Origin: an uncultured archaeon
Lineage (GTDB): Archaea > Thermoplasmatota > Thermoplasmata > Thermoplasmatales > Thermoplasmataceae
Length of the DNA: 64,000 nucleotides
Direction: 5' to 3'
Assembly (NCBI GenBank): GCA_000965745.1
Contig: CP009479.1
Coordinates: forward strand, 630,457 to 694,456
A model generated the notes under the pieces. That model did not search any database, was not told where the DNA came from, and saw only the letters and a program-made list of their open reading frames with translations. The translations under genes were made by a program, and so were the position numbers. This document shows positions 1-7,457 of this stretch, piece by piece (position 1 is the stretch's first letter; every line of letters begins with the position of its first letter).

Positions 1-1
1 A

Positions 2-364
2 ATGGTTATGGGCATGGGCCTTGGCGCTTCAATGGGAGCGGCGACGGCTGTTGGAGTAGTCAGCCATTTTGTTGTTGCAATAGTGGCAGGAGGCATATTT
101 GGGGCAATCGTTTCATTTGTGAAACCTCTTGGCCTTAAAACAGCAGGTAGAGCACCTATTCTGGGTTTAGTGTTTGGCATAGTAATGTTCCTGGTGTTCT
201 TCCTTCCAATGGCGATGGCGGTATTTGCACCTGTAATGATGCACCTGATGGATCCAAAGGCTGCAATGATGCTACCAGATGTACTGGTGACAGGATTCAT
301 AGGTCACATCCTGTTCGGTCTCGTACTTGGAACAGTGGCATTTTACTTTGGAAGAAAATTTTAA
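2..364 (+). CDS. small polytopic membrane protein, 5' end possibly outside window
   Basis: The reading frame opens at the window edge and gives 120 residues, nearly all hydrophobic. About four membrane segments can be drawn, near residues 10-35, 45-75, 77-90 and 95-117. Small residues (Gly, Ala) and many Met dominate, and the protein ends in a short basic tail (GRKF). The family is not recognised with confidence; the pattern recalls small DUF1440/YagU-like inner-membrane proteins, but that is only an impression. The true start may lie upstream of base 1, so the length is a minimum. It ends about 50 bp before the next gene, which has its own TATA element, so the two are probably transcribed separately. 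Confidence 0.6.
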   Translation: MVMGMGLGASMGAATAVGVVSHFVVAIVAGGIFGAIVSFVKPLGLKTAGRAPILGLVFGIVMFLVFFLPMAMAVFAPVMMHLMDPKAAMMLPDVLVTGFIGHILFGLVLGTVAFYFGRKF

Positions 365-416
365 ATTATCAAACATAATTTTTTAATATTTAAAATAAAG
401 ATCATGAGTGATTGAA

Positions 417-1769
417 ATGACAGCAAAATACGACTTAATAATCATAGGATCAGGATCAGCTTCCACTACCACAGCGTTCAGGGCACTGAAAGCAGGAAAG
501 AAAATTGCAGTGATAGACCAGAAGCCAATCGGAGGAACATGCGCCCTCAGGGGATGTGATCCCAAAAAGGTCATGGTAGGTGTTACCGATTCCCTGGAGC
601 ATGCAAAACGACTCCAGGGATACGGCATATCTGATTTTAAGGGAGAACTCAACTGGGACGAGCTCATGAAGTTCAAGAGCTCCTTTACCGAGCCAATGTC
701 CAAGAAAATAGAGGAAAGCCTCGTTAAAAGTGGTATTGATGTGCACAGAGGGAGGGCGAAATTTATCAAGCCTGATACGCTCGAAGTTGAAGGAAAACCA
801 CTGGAAGCCGAAAAATTCCTGATATCCTCAGGAGTGAAGGCAGCAACTCTCAATTTTCCTGGTTCAGAGTACCTGATAGATAATGAGGAGTTTCTGAACC
901 TTCCCTCACTGCCGAAGAACCTGGTGTTCATCGGCGGGGGATACATTTCGGTTGAATTCGCCAGTATAGCAAGAAAAGCTGGCTCGGAGGCAACTATAAT
1001 ACAGCACTCAGACAGGATACTGGTCAACTTTGACAAAGAAGTTGCTGAAGTCCTTTCCAAGCAGTTGAAAGATTCGGGTATAAGGACTCTGACAAGCAGC
1101 TCAGTGAAGGAGATACAGAAGTCAGGGGGCAAATATGAAATACGCCTTGCAAAGGACGGAAAGGAGCATTCCATTACAGCAGATCTTGTTGTTCATGGTG
1201 CGGGCAGAGAATTTGATTCAGACATGGGACTTGAAGTTGGACAGGTGAAATGGTCCAGAAAAGGAGTGGCAGTAAATGAATATCTCCAGAGTGTGTCGAA
1301 TCCCAGGGTTTATGCTGCTGGAGATTCCGCTGATACTTCAGGACCAAAGCTGACACCGATTGCGGTTATGGAAGGCAACATAGCAGCAGAGAACATCATA
1401 AACGGAAATTCCGTGAAGGCAAATTACACAGGGATTCCTACGTCCGTCTTCTCCTCTCCGCCATTGGCAATGGTTGGAATCACTGAGGAGGGTGCTTCCA
1501 GGAAAGGTATTAAGACAACTGTGAAAAAAGGGGAGATGACATCCTGGTATAATTCCAGGAGGAGAATGGTGCCAAGTTCATTCTATAAGATCATCATGAA
1601 TGAGGACTCCAGCAAAATTCTGGGTGCACACATTCTTGGTGAAAATTCAGAGGAAACCATTAATATCTTCGCCCTTGCAATAAGGCTTGGCATCGATGTG
1701 AAAACACTACTCTCGATACCTTACACCTATCCATCGGATACGAACGACATTAGATACATGATCGGGTAA
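417..1769 (+). CDS. FAD-dependent pyridine nucleotide-disulfide oxidoreductase (MerA/GOR-like)
   Basis: Class I flavoprotein disulfide reductase of about 450 residues, the usual length. An N-terminal FAD-binding GSGSAS motif (residues 11-16) is followed by the redox-active pair C42 and C47 in GGTCALRGC. A second nucleotide-binding motif (IGGGYIS) lies near 175-185, the FAD-contacting YAAGD near 300, and a dimerisation domain closes the protein. The C-terminal segment reads YPSDTND where dihydrolipoamide dehydrogenases have His-Pro with a catalytic His, so lipoamide is an unlikely substrate. The MerA- or glutathione-reductase-like group fits better, with physiological disulfide unknown. A GTG at 408 is in frame, but ATG 417 is preferred because the T/A-rich TATA-like stretch at about 381-396 sits at leaderless distance from it. 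Confidence 0.85.
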   Translation: MTAKYDLIIIGSGSASTTTAFRALKAGKKIAVIDQKPIGGTCALRGCDPKKVMVGVTDSLEHAKRLQGYGISDFKGELNWDELMKFKSSFTEPMSKKIEESLVKSGIDVHRGRAKFIKPDTLEVEGKPLEAEKFLISSGVKAATLNFPGSEYLIDNEEFLNLPSLPKNLVFIGGGYISVEFASIARKAGSEATIIQHSDRILVNFDKEVAEVLSKQLKDSGIRTLTSSSVKEIQKSGGKYEIRLAKDGKEHSITADLVVHGAGREFDSDMGLEVGQVKWSRKGVAVNEYLQSVSNPRVYAAGDSADTSGPKLTPIAVMEGNIAAENIINGNSVKANYTGIPTSVFSSPPLAMVGITEEGASRKGIKTTVKKGEMTSWYNSRRRMVPSSFYKIIMNEDSSKILGAHILGENSEETINIFALAIRLGIDVKTLLSIPYTYPSDTNDIRYMIG

Positions 1770-1803
1770 ATCCTGCATTCAATATCTATTGCCGAACAAC
1801 TCC

Positions 1804-1813
1804 ATTTTTTTTG
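1804..1813 (+). terminator. T-tract terminator after the disulfide reductase
   Basis: A run of eight T residues (1805-1812) lies about 35 bp after the stop codon of the disulfide reductase. Oligo-T tracts on the coding strand without a strong hairpin are the usual archaeal intrinsic termination signal. The assignment rests on position and composition only. Confidence 0.45.
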
Positions 1814-1864
1814 TATTGCGGGAAGTGTGTATTTGATAATAGATTAAAATTTTGATCAAATCCC

Positions 1865-2194
1865 GACCGCCTCTGAATGTGATTTATTGCAAAGGGGGAA
1901 AACCGTACGGGTGTGATTCTCCGTCAGGATATGAAGCGCCCAGTTTTCTGAAAGCGCCCATTCTGGCTGGAAGTCTGCCCGGATGGCCAAACTGGCACCA
2001 GCCGACCATGTCTTTGCTATCGTACACTAGTGCAGAGTGCGGAGCTTTCCATCCTTGACAAGCTTCTTCTCATACTCCCTGGTGTTTTGGGCAGCCTGTT
2101 CATAAATCCCTGGTTTTCGGTGGAAGGAAACACACCAGCAACCACCCCAAATCCCGTTGTGCTTTTTCGTGGTTCTGGCCAAATCAGGCCACCA
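1865..2194 (-). pseudogene. decayed GNAT-family N-acetyltransferase
   Basis: No intact gene spans this stretch, but the minus strand preserves a broken GNAT-like sequence. Reading from about 2194 downwards, one frame carries GIWGGCWC followed by a Phe-His and then NTREYEKKLVKDGK, ending at a stop near 2030. The next frame resumes at once with ALVYDSKDMVGWCQFG, and a third frame continues with WRIT-like residues near 1935. This order (GGCWC, then NRxxK..LV..G, then LVYD...GWCQFG) is remembered from a family of small GNAT acetyltransferases. At least two frameshifts and the absence of a start codon mark it as a pseudogene. The C-terminal acetyl-CoA binding part is not recognisable. Confidence 0.6.
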
Positions 2195-2278
2195 TTAATG
2201 AGTGAGAACAACTAATTTGCCTTTTCCAAACTAAGGCTCTGAGTTTGGAATTATATGAAATCTCAACTACAATTGAGG

Positions 2279-3262
2279 TTAAGTTAGCCTAAGATCTACT
2301 CCCATCTTCCTCGATAGGTTCGGGAGATCCTGCACAACATAGAAGAAAGCCATCCAGGACCATTCACCCCATCGTCTCATTCCCTCAGCTTTTACCTTTT
2401 CAACCGCCTCCCTGTTGTTCTCCGGCTTCTTACCGAAAAACAGCTTGCCAAAAACCTCAGCCGACCAGACATCTATGGGGAACCCCCCATGCGGGCTGAT
2501 TATGTCTGCGGAGTAATCCCCTATTCCCGGCAACCCGATAAGTGCCTTCCTGGCCTCCCCGGGACTCATTTCCGCGAGTTGCTGCATCGATGGGAATTTC
2601 TCCTCTGAAAGCTTTTTTGCAAGTTTTACTATGTGCTTTGCCCTATACCCGACTTTGCATTTTCTTGCTAGCTCGCTCTCTTCGATTGAGGAAATTCTTT
2701 CCGGAACTGGCCATGCAGAAACCTGTCTGTCATCGAATTCGGCTGCCTCGCCATAGTTTTGAATGAAAGAAGCCATCATCTCATTGCTTCTCTTAAGAGG
2801 GGCCATCTGAAGAAGTATAGCAAGCACAGCCTCAGGGAAAACAGATGGTGGAATTCCGTCATGCATTCCATAAAGGTCGTCCACCGCATGCTTCAGTATG
2901 TCGTCCTTCCTTGCCATTTCATAAAATCCGCTAAGGTCCTGCTCTGCCCCCAGGGCTTCCTTGATAACATCAATAAGGAATTTCGTATGAGATATAGCCA
3001 GTTCTTCAATGGAAAATACCTGCACACTCACCACCGGGTTGCTGATATTTCCCTCCGACCACATTTTAACCCCAATCAGGGTGGAAGAAACCTTGGTGGC
3101 TGACCACAGTGTACCGTTCTCGAATATTTCGAAGGGCGTAAAGAATGACCATCCTGCAGGATTCTTTACTGTAAGGCTGAAATCAAAAGGTGCTGTCGGT
3201 TTCAGTGAGAACTCAAAAATGTGGGAAAGAGGCGTCACAACTAAGGAGATGTTGTACTCCAT
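2279..3262 (-). CDS. HhH-GPD DNA glycosylase (AlkA/OGG-like)
   Basis: Base-excision repair glycosylase of 327 residues. The N-terminal ~100 residues look like the beta-rich AlkA/OGG N-domain. The helix-hairpin-helix motif LPGIGDYSADI lies at about residues 244-254, and the catalytic Asp is D264 in FPIDVW. The position just before the hairpin lacks an obvious OGG1-type catalytic Lys, so a monofunctional AlkA-like glycosylase acting on alkylated or otherwise damaged bases is the more likely role, although 8-oxoguanine activity cannot be excluded. It would act on chromosomal DNA in the cytoplasm. The gene stands alone on the minus strand between two decayed genes. Confidence 0.8.
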   Translation of the reverse strand: MEYNISLVVTPLSHIFEFSLKPTAPFDFSLTVKNPAGWSFFTPFEIFENGTLWSATKVSSTLIGVKMWSEGNISNPVVSVQVFSIEELAISHTKFLIDVIKEALGAEQDLSGFYEMARKDDILKHAVDDLYGMHDGIPPSVFPEAVLAILLQMAPLKRSNEMMASFIQNYGEAAEFDDRQVSAWPVPERISSIEESELARKCKVGYRAKHIVKLAKKLSEEKFPSMQQLAEMSPGEARKALIGLPGIGDYSADIISPHGGFPIDVWSAEVFGKLFFGKKPENNREAVEKVKAEGMRRWGEWSWMAFFYVVQDLPNLSRKMGVDLRLT

Positions 3263-3339
3263 TGTATTGTTTTTGCTACTCCGCTTGAATGTGCCTGTTC
3301 ATCGTGCTTGATGGTTCGGGCCATTTCTACCATACTGTC

Positions 3340-3745
3340 TTATTGCTCCTGGGACATCAGCATCCACCTGATTCCGTAACGATCATCCAGCATAGCGTAG
3401 AATCCGCCCCAAAACGGTTTCTCTACAGGCGTTATCACTTCCCTCCCTCTGAAAGGGTTTCTAAAAGGTTCCTCATTGTTTTCTCATCTTCATACTCGTT
3501 ACTGATAGAGATCACACTGCAAGACCAAGCTTGTAAGAGGCGAATGTATCCATTGCAAACAGCTCAAGATCACCGTTTTTCAGGCTTGAATGTATTATAT
3601 TCTTCATATCAGGCGGTACCTCTTCCTCCATCGGCGACCCACCTGCCATCATTGTGTTAAGTACTCCCCCAAAGCAGTTTTTTTAGAAGTCCATGGCCTC
3701 TTCGCATGTGCCGCCAAAAGTCAGATGTGGAACTAATTCCTTCAT
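3340..3745 (-). pseudogene. decayed VOC/PhnB-like (glyoxalase-fold) protein
   Basis: The minus strand from ATG 3745 encodes MKELVPHLTFGGTCEEAMDF and then hits an in-frame TAA at 3683-3685 where the family has Tyr. The same frame continues with KNCFGG and, further on, SPMEEEVPPDMKNIIHSSLK. A frameshift near 3515-3520 leads into SISNEYEDEKTMRNLLETLS. A second near 3437-3441 (one base lost after GGK) leads into KPFWGGFYAMLDDRYGIRW and the stop at 3340-3342. All blocks, in order, match the layout of PhnB-like VOC proteins of about 135 residues. One nonsense change and two frameshifts mean no functional product is expected. Function of the ancestor is unknown beyond the fold. Confidence 0.8.
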
Positions 3746-3813
3746 ATAAAACCAAGTTCAATTCGTACATATAGTATATTTTAACAGTAATTCTCATCAG
3801 TGAAAGTTGAGTT

Positions 3814-3820
3814 TTATAGC
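3814..3820 (+). promoter_or_regulatory. TATA element for alpha/beta hydrolase 3844
   Basis: TTTTATA centred about 27 bp before ATG 3844, with no Shine-Dalgarno between them, fits a leaderless archaeal promoter. Confidence 0.5.
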
Positions 3821-3843
3821 CACCCGGTCCATGATTTTTATGC

Positions 3844-4722
3844 ATGAGAAAATTTTCAGTTTCGAGTGGTTCACGCAAATTAAATGCCCTGGAAACCGGT
3901 GCTTCCAGAGGAATCCCTGTTTTCTTTCTTCATCCGGCTCCAGGCTCAAGAGTCATGTATAAACCCCAGGTTGATAACGCAAATAATACCGGTGTAAGGC
4001 TTATCAGTTACAGCAGGCCTGGTTATGGAGGTTCGGAAAGGGAGGAGGGGAGAAATATTTCAGGCGCGGCAGAGGATGTTCTGGCAATAGCGGACGATCT
4101 TGGCATTGAGAGGTTTGGTGTCATAGGATATGCAGAAGGAGCGCCGCACGCACTCTCCTGCGCTGCCAGAGAACCTGAACGTGTAGTTGCAATTTCAGCA
4201 ATTTCGGGATACGCCCCCTTCAATGCTGAAGGCTTTGATTTCTTTGCAGGAATGGGTGATTATGCCACAAAGGATTTCAATATGCTTCTAAATAAAGATC
4301 AGAAATGGGAGGAGAGCAATCTCCAGGCAGTTGAGACGCTCAGGCAATCCACAAGGGATCGGTTGGTGCAACTCATAGGTTCCATGTATTCGGAGGCGGA
4401 TGCCAAGGCTGTTTCAGATGATCTCGTAGATTTTATGATCGACAGCGTCCTAGATGGCTGCTCTGAAGGTATAGACGGTGTCAGGGAGGATAGGCTGGCC
4501 CTTACCAGGCTATGGGGTTTTGATGTGGGTTCAATCAGGGTCCCCACACAAATATGGCATGGAGAACAGGATACAGTTGTTCCAATACAGCACAGCCAAT
4601 GGCTGGCCTCAGAAATTCCAGGCGCCGAAGTCCACCTAGAAGGAGATGAGGGGCACCTGTCAACATTTGTCAACAACATTAATGATGTCCAGCAATGGAT
4701 AAGATCAGAGTTTGAAAAATAG
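3844..4722 (+). CDS. alpha/beta-fold hydrolase-like protein lacking the nucleophilic Ser
   Basis: 292-residue alpha/beta-hydrolase fold. The oxyanion-hole region FLHPAPGSR lies near residues 28-36, a SYSRPGYGGS strand-turn near 55-64, a C-terminal acid in GEQDTVVP and a His in EGDEGHLS. The nucleophile elbow reads GYAEGAPHAL, with Ala97 (codon GCA at 4132-4134) where relatives have Ser in a GxSGGGPHAL-type elbow. The other two triad residues are kept. The protein may therefore be catalytically dead, act as a binding protein, or use a mechanism that does not need a nucleophile. It is monocistronic, with its own TATA element, and ends with TAG about 150 bp before an SDR gene. Confidence 0.75.
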   Translation: MRKFSVSSGSRKLNALETGASRGIPVFFLHPAPGSRVMYKPQVDNANNTGVRLISYSRPGYGGSEREEGRNISGAAEDVLAIADDLGIERFGVIGYAEGAPHALSCAAREPERVVAISAISGYAPFNAEGFDFFAGMGDYATKDFNMLLNKDQKWEESNLQAVETLRQSTRDRLVQLIGSMYSEADAKAVSDDLVDFMIDSVLDGCSEGIDGVREDRLALTRLWGFDVGSIRVPTQIWHGEQDTVVPIQHSQWLASEIPGAEVHLEGDEGHLSTFVNNINDVQQWIRSEFEK

Positions 4723-4845
4723 ACGGATGAGAATGGACAATAATTCAGGGATTTGTGGCTTGGGCCCTTCCCAGCGTCATGCATACGGGGCAAAAGCCAT
4801 ATATTGCGCCTTCAGAATGTTTATTTAATTTTGTTAACTAAAACG

Positions 4846-4854
4846 TTTATAAAT
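4846..4854 (+). promoter_or_regulatory. TATA element for SDR 4874
   Basis: TTTATAAAT is centred about 24 bp upstream of ATG 4874 inside a strongly A/T-rich stretch. No ribosome binding site is visible, so the SDR-queA transcript is probably leaderless. Confidence 0.55.
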
Positions 4855-4873
4855 TAATAATCATTTTAATTTT

Positions 4874-5542
4874 ATGAGTACAGAAAGAGCTGCCTTCATA
4901 ACTGGAGGTACGTCTGGACTGGGCAACTCTCTGGTGAGATTGTTTCTTGACAATGGCTGGAAAGTTGCCACCTGTGGAAGGAGGAAAAACCTCCTGGATG
5001 AGCTCGCCCGGGATCACGGAGATGATCTGCTTGCACTGGCATGCGACATTAGATTTGACAACCACCTTGATTCAGTAATTGAGCGAATTGAAGAAAAGTG
5101 GGGGAGCATCGACCTTATAGTGCTGAATGCCGGGGAGGTTGGTCCGGTTCCACTTCCGGAGGTGTATGGAACAACCTTGATGGACTTGAGGAAGACTATG
5201 GAAACAAATTTCTTTGCCAATTTCAATATAATCAGGAAATTTGCAGGCCTGATGAAAAATCCATCTCTCATTGCCCATATCACCTCAGATGCTTCTTCAT
5301 CACCTTATCCGGGCTGGGGAGCATACGGAAGTTCCAAGGCTGCAATGGATCAGCTAATCAGGATACTGGATGAGGAGTCAAAGTGTTCGGGCATAAACGC
5401 TTTCTCTTTCGATCCGGGAGACATGAGAACAGAAATGCACAGAAAGGCCATTCCAGAGGATGATCCGGATTCGTTAAAGGAGCCTGATGTTTCAGCTCTT
5501 GAGCTTTTCTCAATTGTTGAGAAGAAACTGGGTGTGAGATAG
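4874..5542 (+). CDS. short-chain dehydrogenase/reductase
   Basis: Classical SDR of 222 residues, slightly short. It shows the cofactor motif TGGTSGLG (residues 10-17), GRR after beta-2 (favouring NADP), LNAGEVG near 84-90, a Ser in HITSDASSS near 138, and the catalytic YGSSK (Y151, K155). Substrate is unknown. The stop codon TAG directly abuts the ATG of the QueA-like gene (no spacer), so the two are translationally coupled in one operon. That coupling may be incidental, since no functional link between an SDR and a tRNA enzyme is obvious. Confidence 0.85.
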   Translation: MSTERAAFITGGTSGLGNSLVRLFLDNGWKVATCGRRKNLLDELARDHGDDLLALACDIRFDNHLDSVIERIEEKWGSIDLIVLNAGEVGPVPLPEVYGTTLMDLRKTMETNFFANFNIIRKFAGLMKNPSLIAHITSDASSSPYPGWGAYGSSKAAMDQLIRILDEESKCSGINAFSFDPGDMRTEMHRKAIPEDDPDSLKEPDVSALELFSIVEKKLGVR

Positions 5543-6598
5543 ATGGTTTTTCCAGGCGCGGATGGAGTAACGAGTGTTCCTGAATCCCATCTGCCCGCAG
5601 GCTTTCTTGGGGGTAGAAGGGACGGGGTGAAACTCCTGGTTGTTGACAGGAAGGGGGGAGCCATATCATCGGATATTTTCATGAATCTGTCAGAATACAT
5701 CAATGAAGGGGATCTGCTCGTTGTAAACAACAGCAGGATCATCAAGGCATCATTAAGTGCTTACTTCCCCAGGCTGGGTAAATATGGGGACTTTAATTTT
5801 GGTACCAGCCGGAAAGGTGGTATGGTTCTTGCCGAGCCAAGGCCAAAGGAGTTGAACAGAGATCTCCGTGCAAATGATGAGGTTCAGCTCATAGGGCCCG
5901 ATGTTTCGGCAAAGCTTATACGGAAACATGAGGAGTTTGAGCGTTTCTGGTGGATTGATCCAGGTGTCGATGGAAATAACCTCATGACTGTCATGAAGAG
6001 TTATGGAAAGCCCATAACCTATAGCCATGTTGCATTCCCTGTTTCCGAAGACGAATATCTGACAGAGTTTTCCAGGGTACCGGGTTCTGTGGAGCCTCCA
6101 TCGGCTGGCATACCGTTCACTGAGGAAGTTTTGGATGATGTTGAAGGGGCAGGAGCAGAAATTGCCGAGTTGACACTCCACTGTAACCTCGGGTCCCTCG
6201 AGTTTTTTGAATTCAGCAAAAAGGAAAGGCTTCTGAATGAGGAATATAGCATTCCAGGAAGAACTCTGAGAAAAATGGTGGAAACAAGGAGCAATGGTGG
6301 AAGGGTAATAGCAGTGGGGACGACTGTCGTCAGGGCTCTTGAGTCATACGCTTTGGAAAATAGTATCGATTACAGGGAAGAAGGTTCATATGAAGGTTCG
6401 ACAGATATTTTCATAAAGAGAGGTTTTAACTTCAGGGCAGTTGATGGACTGATAACAGGAATGCATGATGGTGGGAGTTCTCACATCGATATGATATCCG
6501 CCCTAGTAGGTCCAGAAATGCTTCAGACTGCATACGGGCTTGCTGTCCAGTGGGGATACCTGTGGCACGAGTTTGGCGATATGACGATGATACTGTAG
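5543..6598 (+). CDS. QueA-like S-adenosylmethionine:tRNA ribosyltransferase-isomerase family protein
   Basis: 351 residues, the normal QueA length. Family landmarks appear in order: DLLVVNNSRIIKASL near residue 52, EPPSAGIPFTEEVL near 190, AELTLHCNLGSLEFF near 210, VIAVGTTVVRALES near 255, and a C-terminal block with GFNFRAVDGLITGMHDG then SALVG. Bacterial QueA transfers ribose from SAM to preQ1 in tRNA to make epoxyqueuosine. Archaea use archaeosine instead, so the archaeal substrate is uncertain. Deviations such as MHDGGSSHID in place of the usual FHLPKSTL suggest a divergent function. It is translated from an ATG that abuts the SDR stop codon. Confidence 0.8.
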   Translation: MVFPGADGVTSVPESHLPAGFLGGRRDGVKLLVVDRKGGAISSDIFMNLSEYINEGDLLVVNNSRIIKASLSAYFPRLGKYGDFNFGTSRKGGMVLAEPRPKELNRDLRANDEVQLIGPDVSAKLIRKHEEFERFWWIDPGVDGNNLMTVMKSYGKPITYSHVAFPVSEDEYLTEFSRVPGSVEPPSAGIPFTEEVLDDVEGAGAEIAELTLHCNLGSLEFFEFSKKERLLNEEYSIPGRTLRKMVETRSNGGRVIAVGTTVVRALESYALENSIDYREEGSYEGSTDIFIKRGFNFRAVDGLITGMHDGGSSHIDMISALVGPEMLQTAYGLAVQWGYLWHEFGDMTMIL

Positions 6599-6643
6599 CG
6601 ATTGTACCAAAATTAGCTAATATCTATTAATATTTCAACAGCA

Positions 6644-7150
6644 ATGAAAAATTCACTGAAGATAGCTGCAGGAGTTGTTGCTGCAATAGCAATAGCCTCC
6701 GGCGCTTTTTTTGCTCTGAATTACAATAACAGCAGCGGAACGTTGAAAGTGTATGTGCATGATCTGCCTGCAACGAACGTCAGCAGTGTTTACATTACAT
6801 TCTCAGAAATTTCGATTCATGGAAACCAGAGCGGTTGGAAGAATTATTCAATAGGGCATGAAACTGTGAATATACTGGGGACAGCTTCCAGCAGTTCCAC
6901 ATTGCTGAAATCAGTAACACTCAACGCTGAGAAATACACAATGATAAGGCTCTACATACAGACAGTGAACGTCACGATTGGTGGAAAGAATATCACATTC
7001 AACATGTCATCTCCATACGCATTCATAAACCACCCGTTTGATGTGAAATCAAATTCATCAACCACGATCAATTTCGATTTCCACTTGAACAAGGACCTGA
7101 ACTTGAATTCTAAAGTATTCACTCCAAATATAGGATATTCAATTTCATAA
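6644..7150 (+). CDS. DUF4382-type secreted or membrane-anchored protein
   Basis: 168 residues. An N-terminal hydrophobic segment (about residues 5-26, MKNSLKIAAGVVAAIA...) acts as a signal peptide or anchor. A beta-rich extracellular domain follows with GTLKVYVHDLPATNVSSVYI, a pattern typical of DUF4382, and many Asn-x-Ser/Thr sites, as common in exported proteins of acidophilic archaea. The role is unknown. No adjacent gene gives a functional hint. A short AT-rich stretch in the 45 bp after the QueA stop could hold its promoter. Confidence 0.65.
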   Translation: MKNSLKIAAGVVAAIAIASGAFFALNYNNSSGTLKVYVHDLPATNVSSVYITFSEISIHGNQSGWKNYSIGHETVNILGTASSSSTLLKSVTLNAEKYTMIRLYIQTVNVTIGGKNITFNMSSPYAFINHPFDVKSNSSTTINFDFHLNKDLNLNSKVFTPNIGYSIS

Positions 7151-7267
7151 GTTCCATAATTTTTAACCGGTTGATGAGGGGGCCTTCCTCTTTCAACATA
7201 TTTTGGCTCACATGTAAAATATGCTGAAAACATATAATATTCCAGAAACAATTCATGGGTGATAACA

Positions 7268-7435
7268 ATGCCAATTGATATTCAGAAGCGCATGAAGGTC
7301 CAGGCAGAACTTGCATACACGAATGAGAGGATCGCCCAGATCAGGGCAAACATAGATGAGCAGGGATATAACAAATACGAATACGATAACCTGGTAAAAA
7401 AGAGAGAGGAATTATTGAACCAATTGAATGCATGA
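7268..7435 (+). CDS. small helical (coiled-coil-like) protein, 55 aa
   Basis: ATG 7268 to TGA 7435 gives 55 residues, MPIDIQKRMK at the start and LLNQLNA at the end. The composition is highly charged and helical, with Leu/Ile/Val spaced as in a short coiled coil (about residues 5-30 and 38-53). A GYNKYEYDN loop separates the helices, so a helical hairpin is likely. Codon use resembles neighbouring genes, and a TATA-like run near 7236-7245 (ATATAATATT) lies about 27 bp upstream. No family is recognised. It is convergent with gcvT, whose stop lies 22 bp away. Confidence 0.55.
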   Translation: MPIDIQKRMKVQAELAYTNERIAQIRANIDEQGYNKYEYDNLVKKREELLNQLNA

Positions 7436-7457
7436 TAGGGGGAGAGGGGTGTATTTC

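Noticed and set aside
383-1174. 263-codon minus-strand frame
   Set aside because: It is antisense to the disulfide reductase, whose motifs are intact in the plus frame; the minus translation has no family-like pattern.
1852-2058. plus-strand frame of 68 codons
   Set aside because: It is antisense to the GNAT relic, which explains the conserved pattern better.
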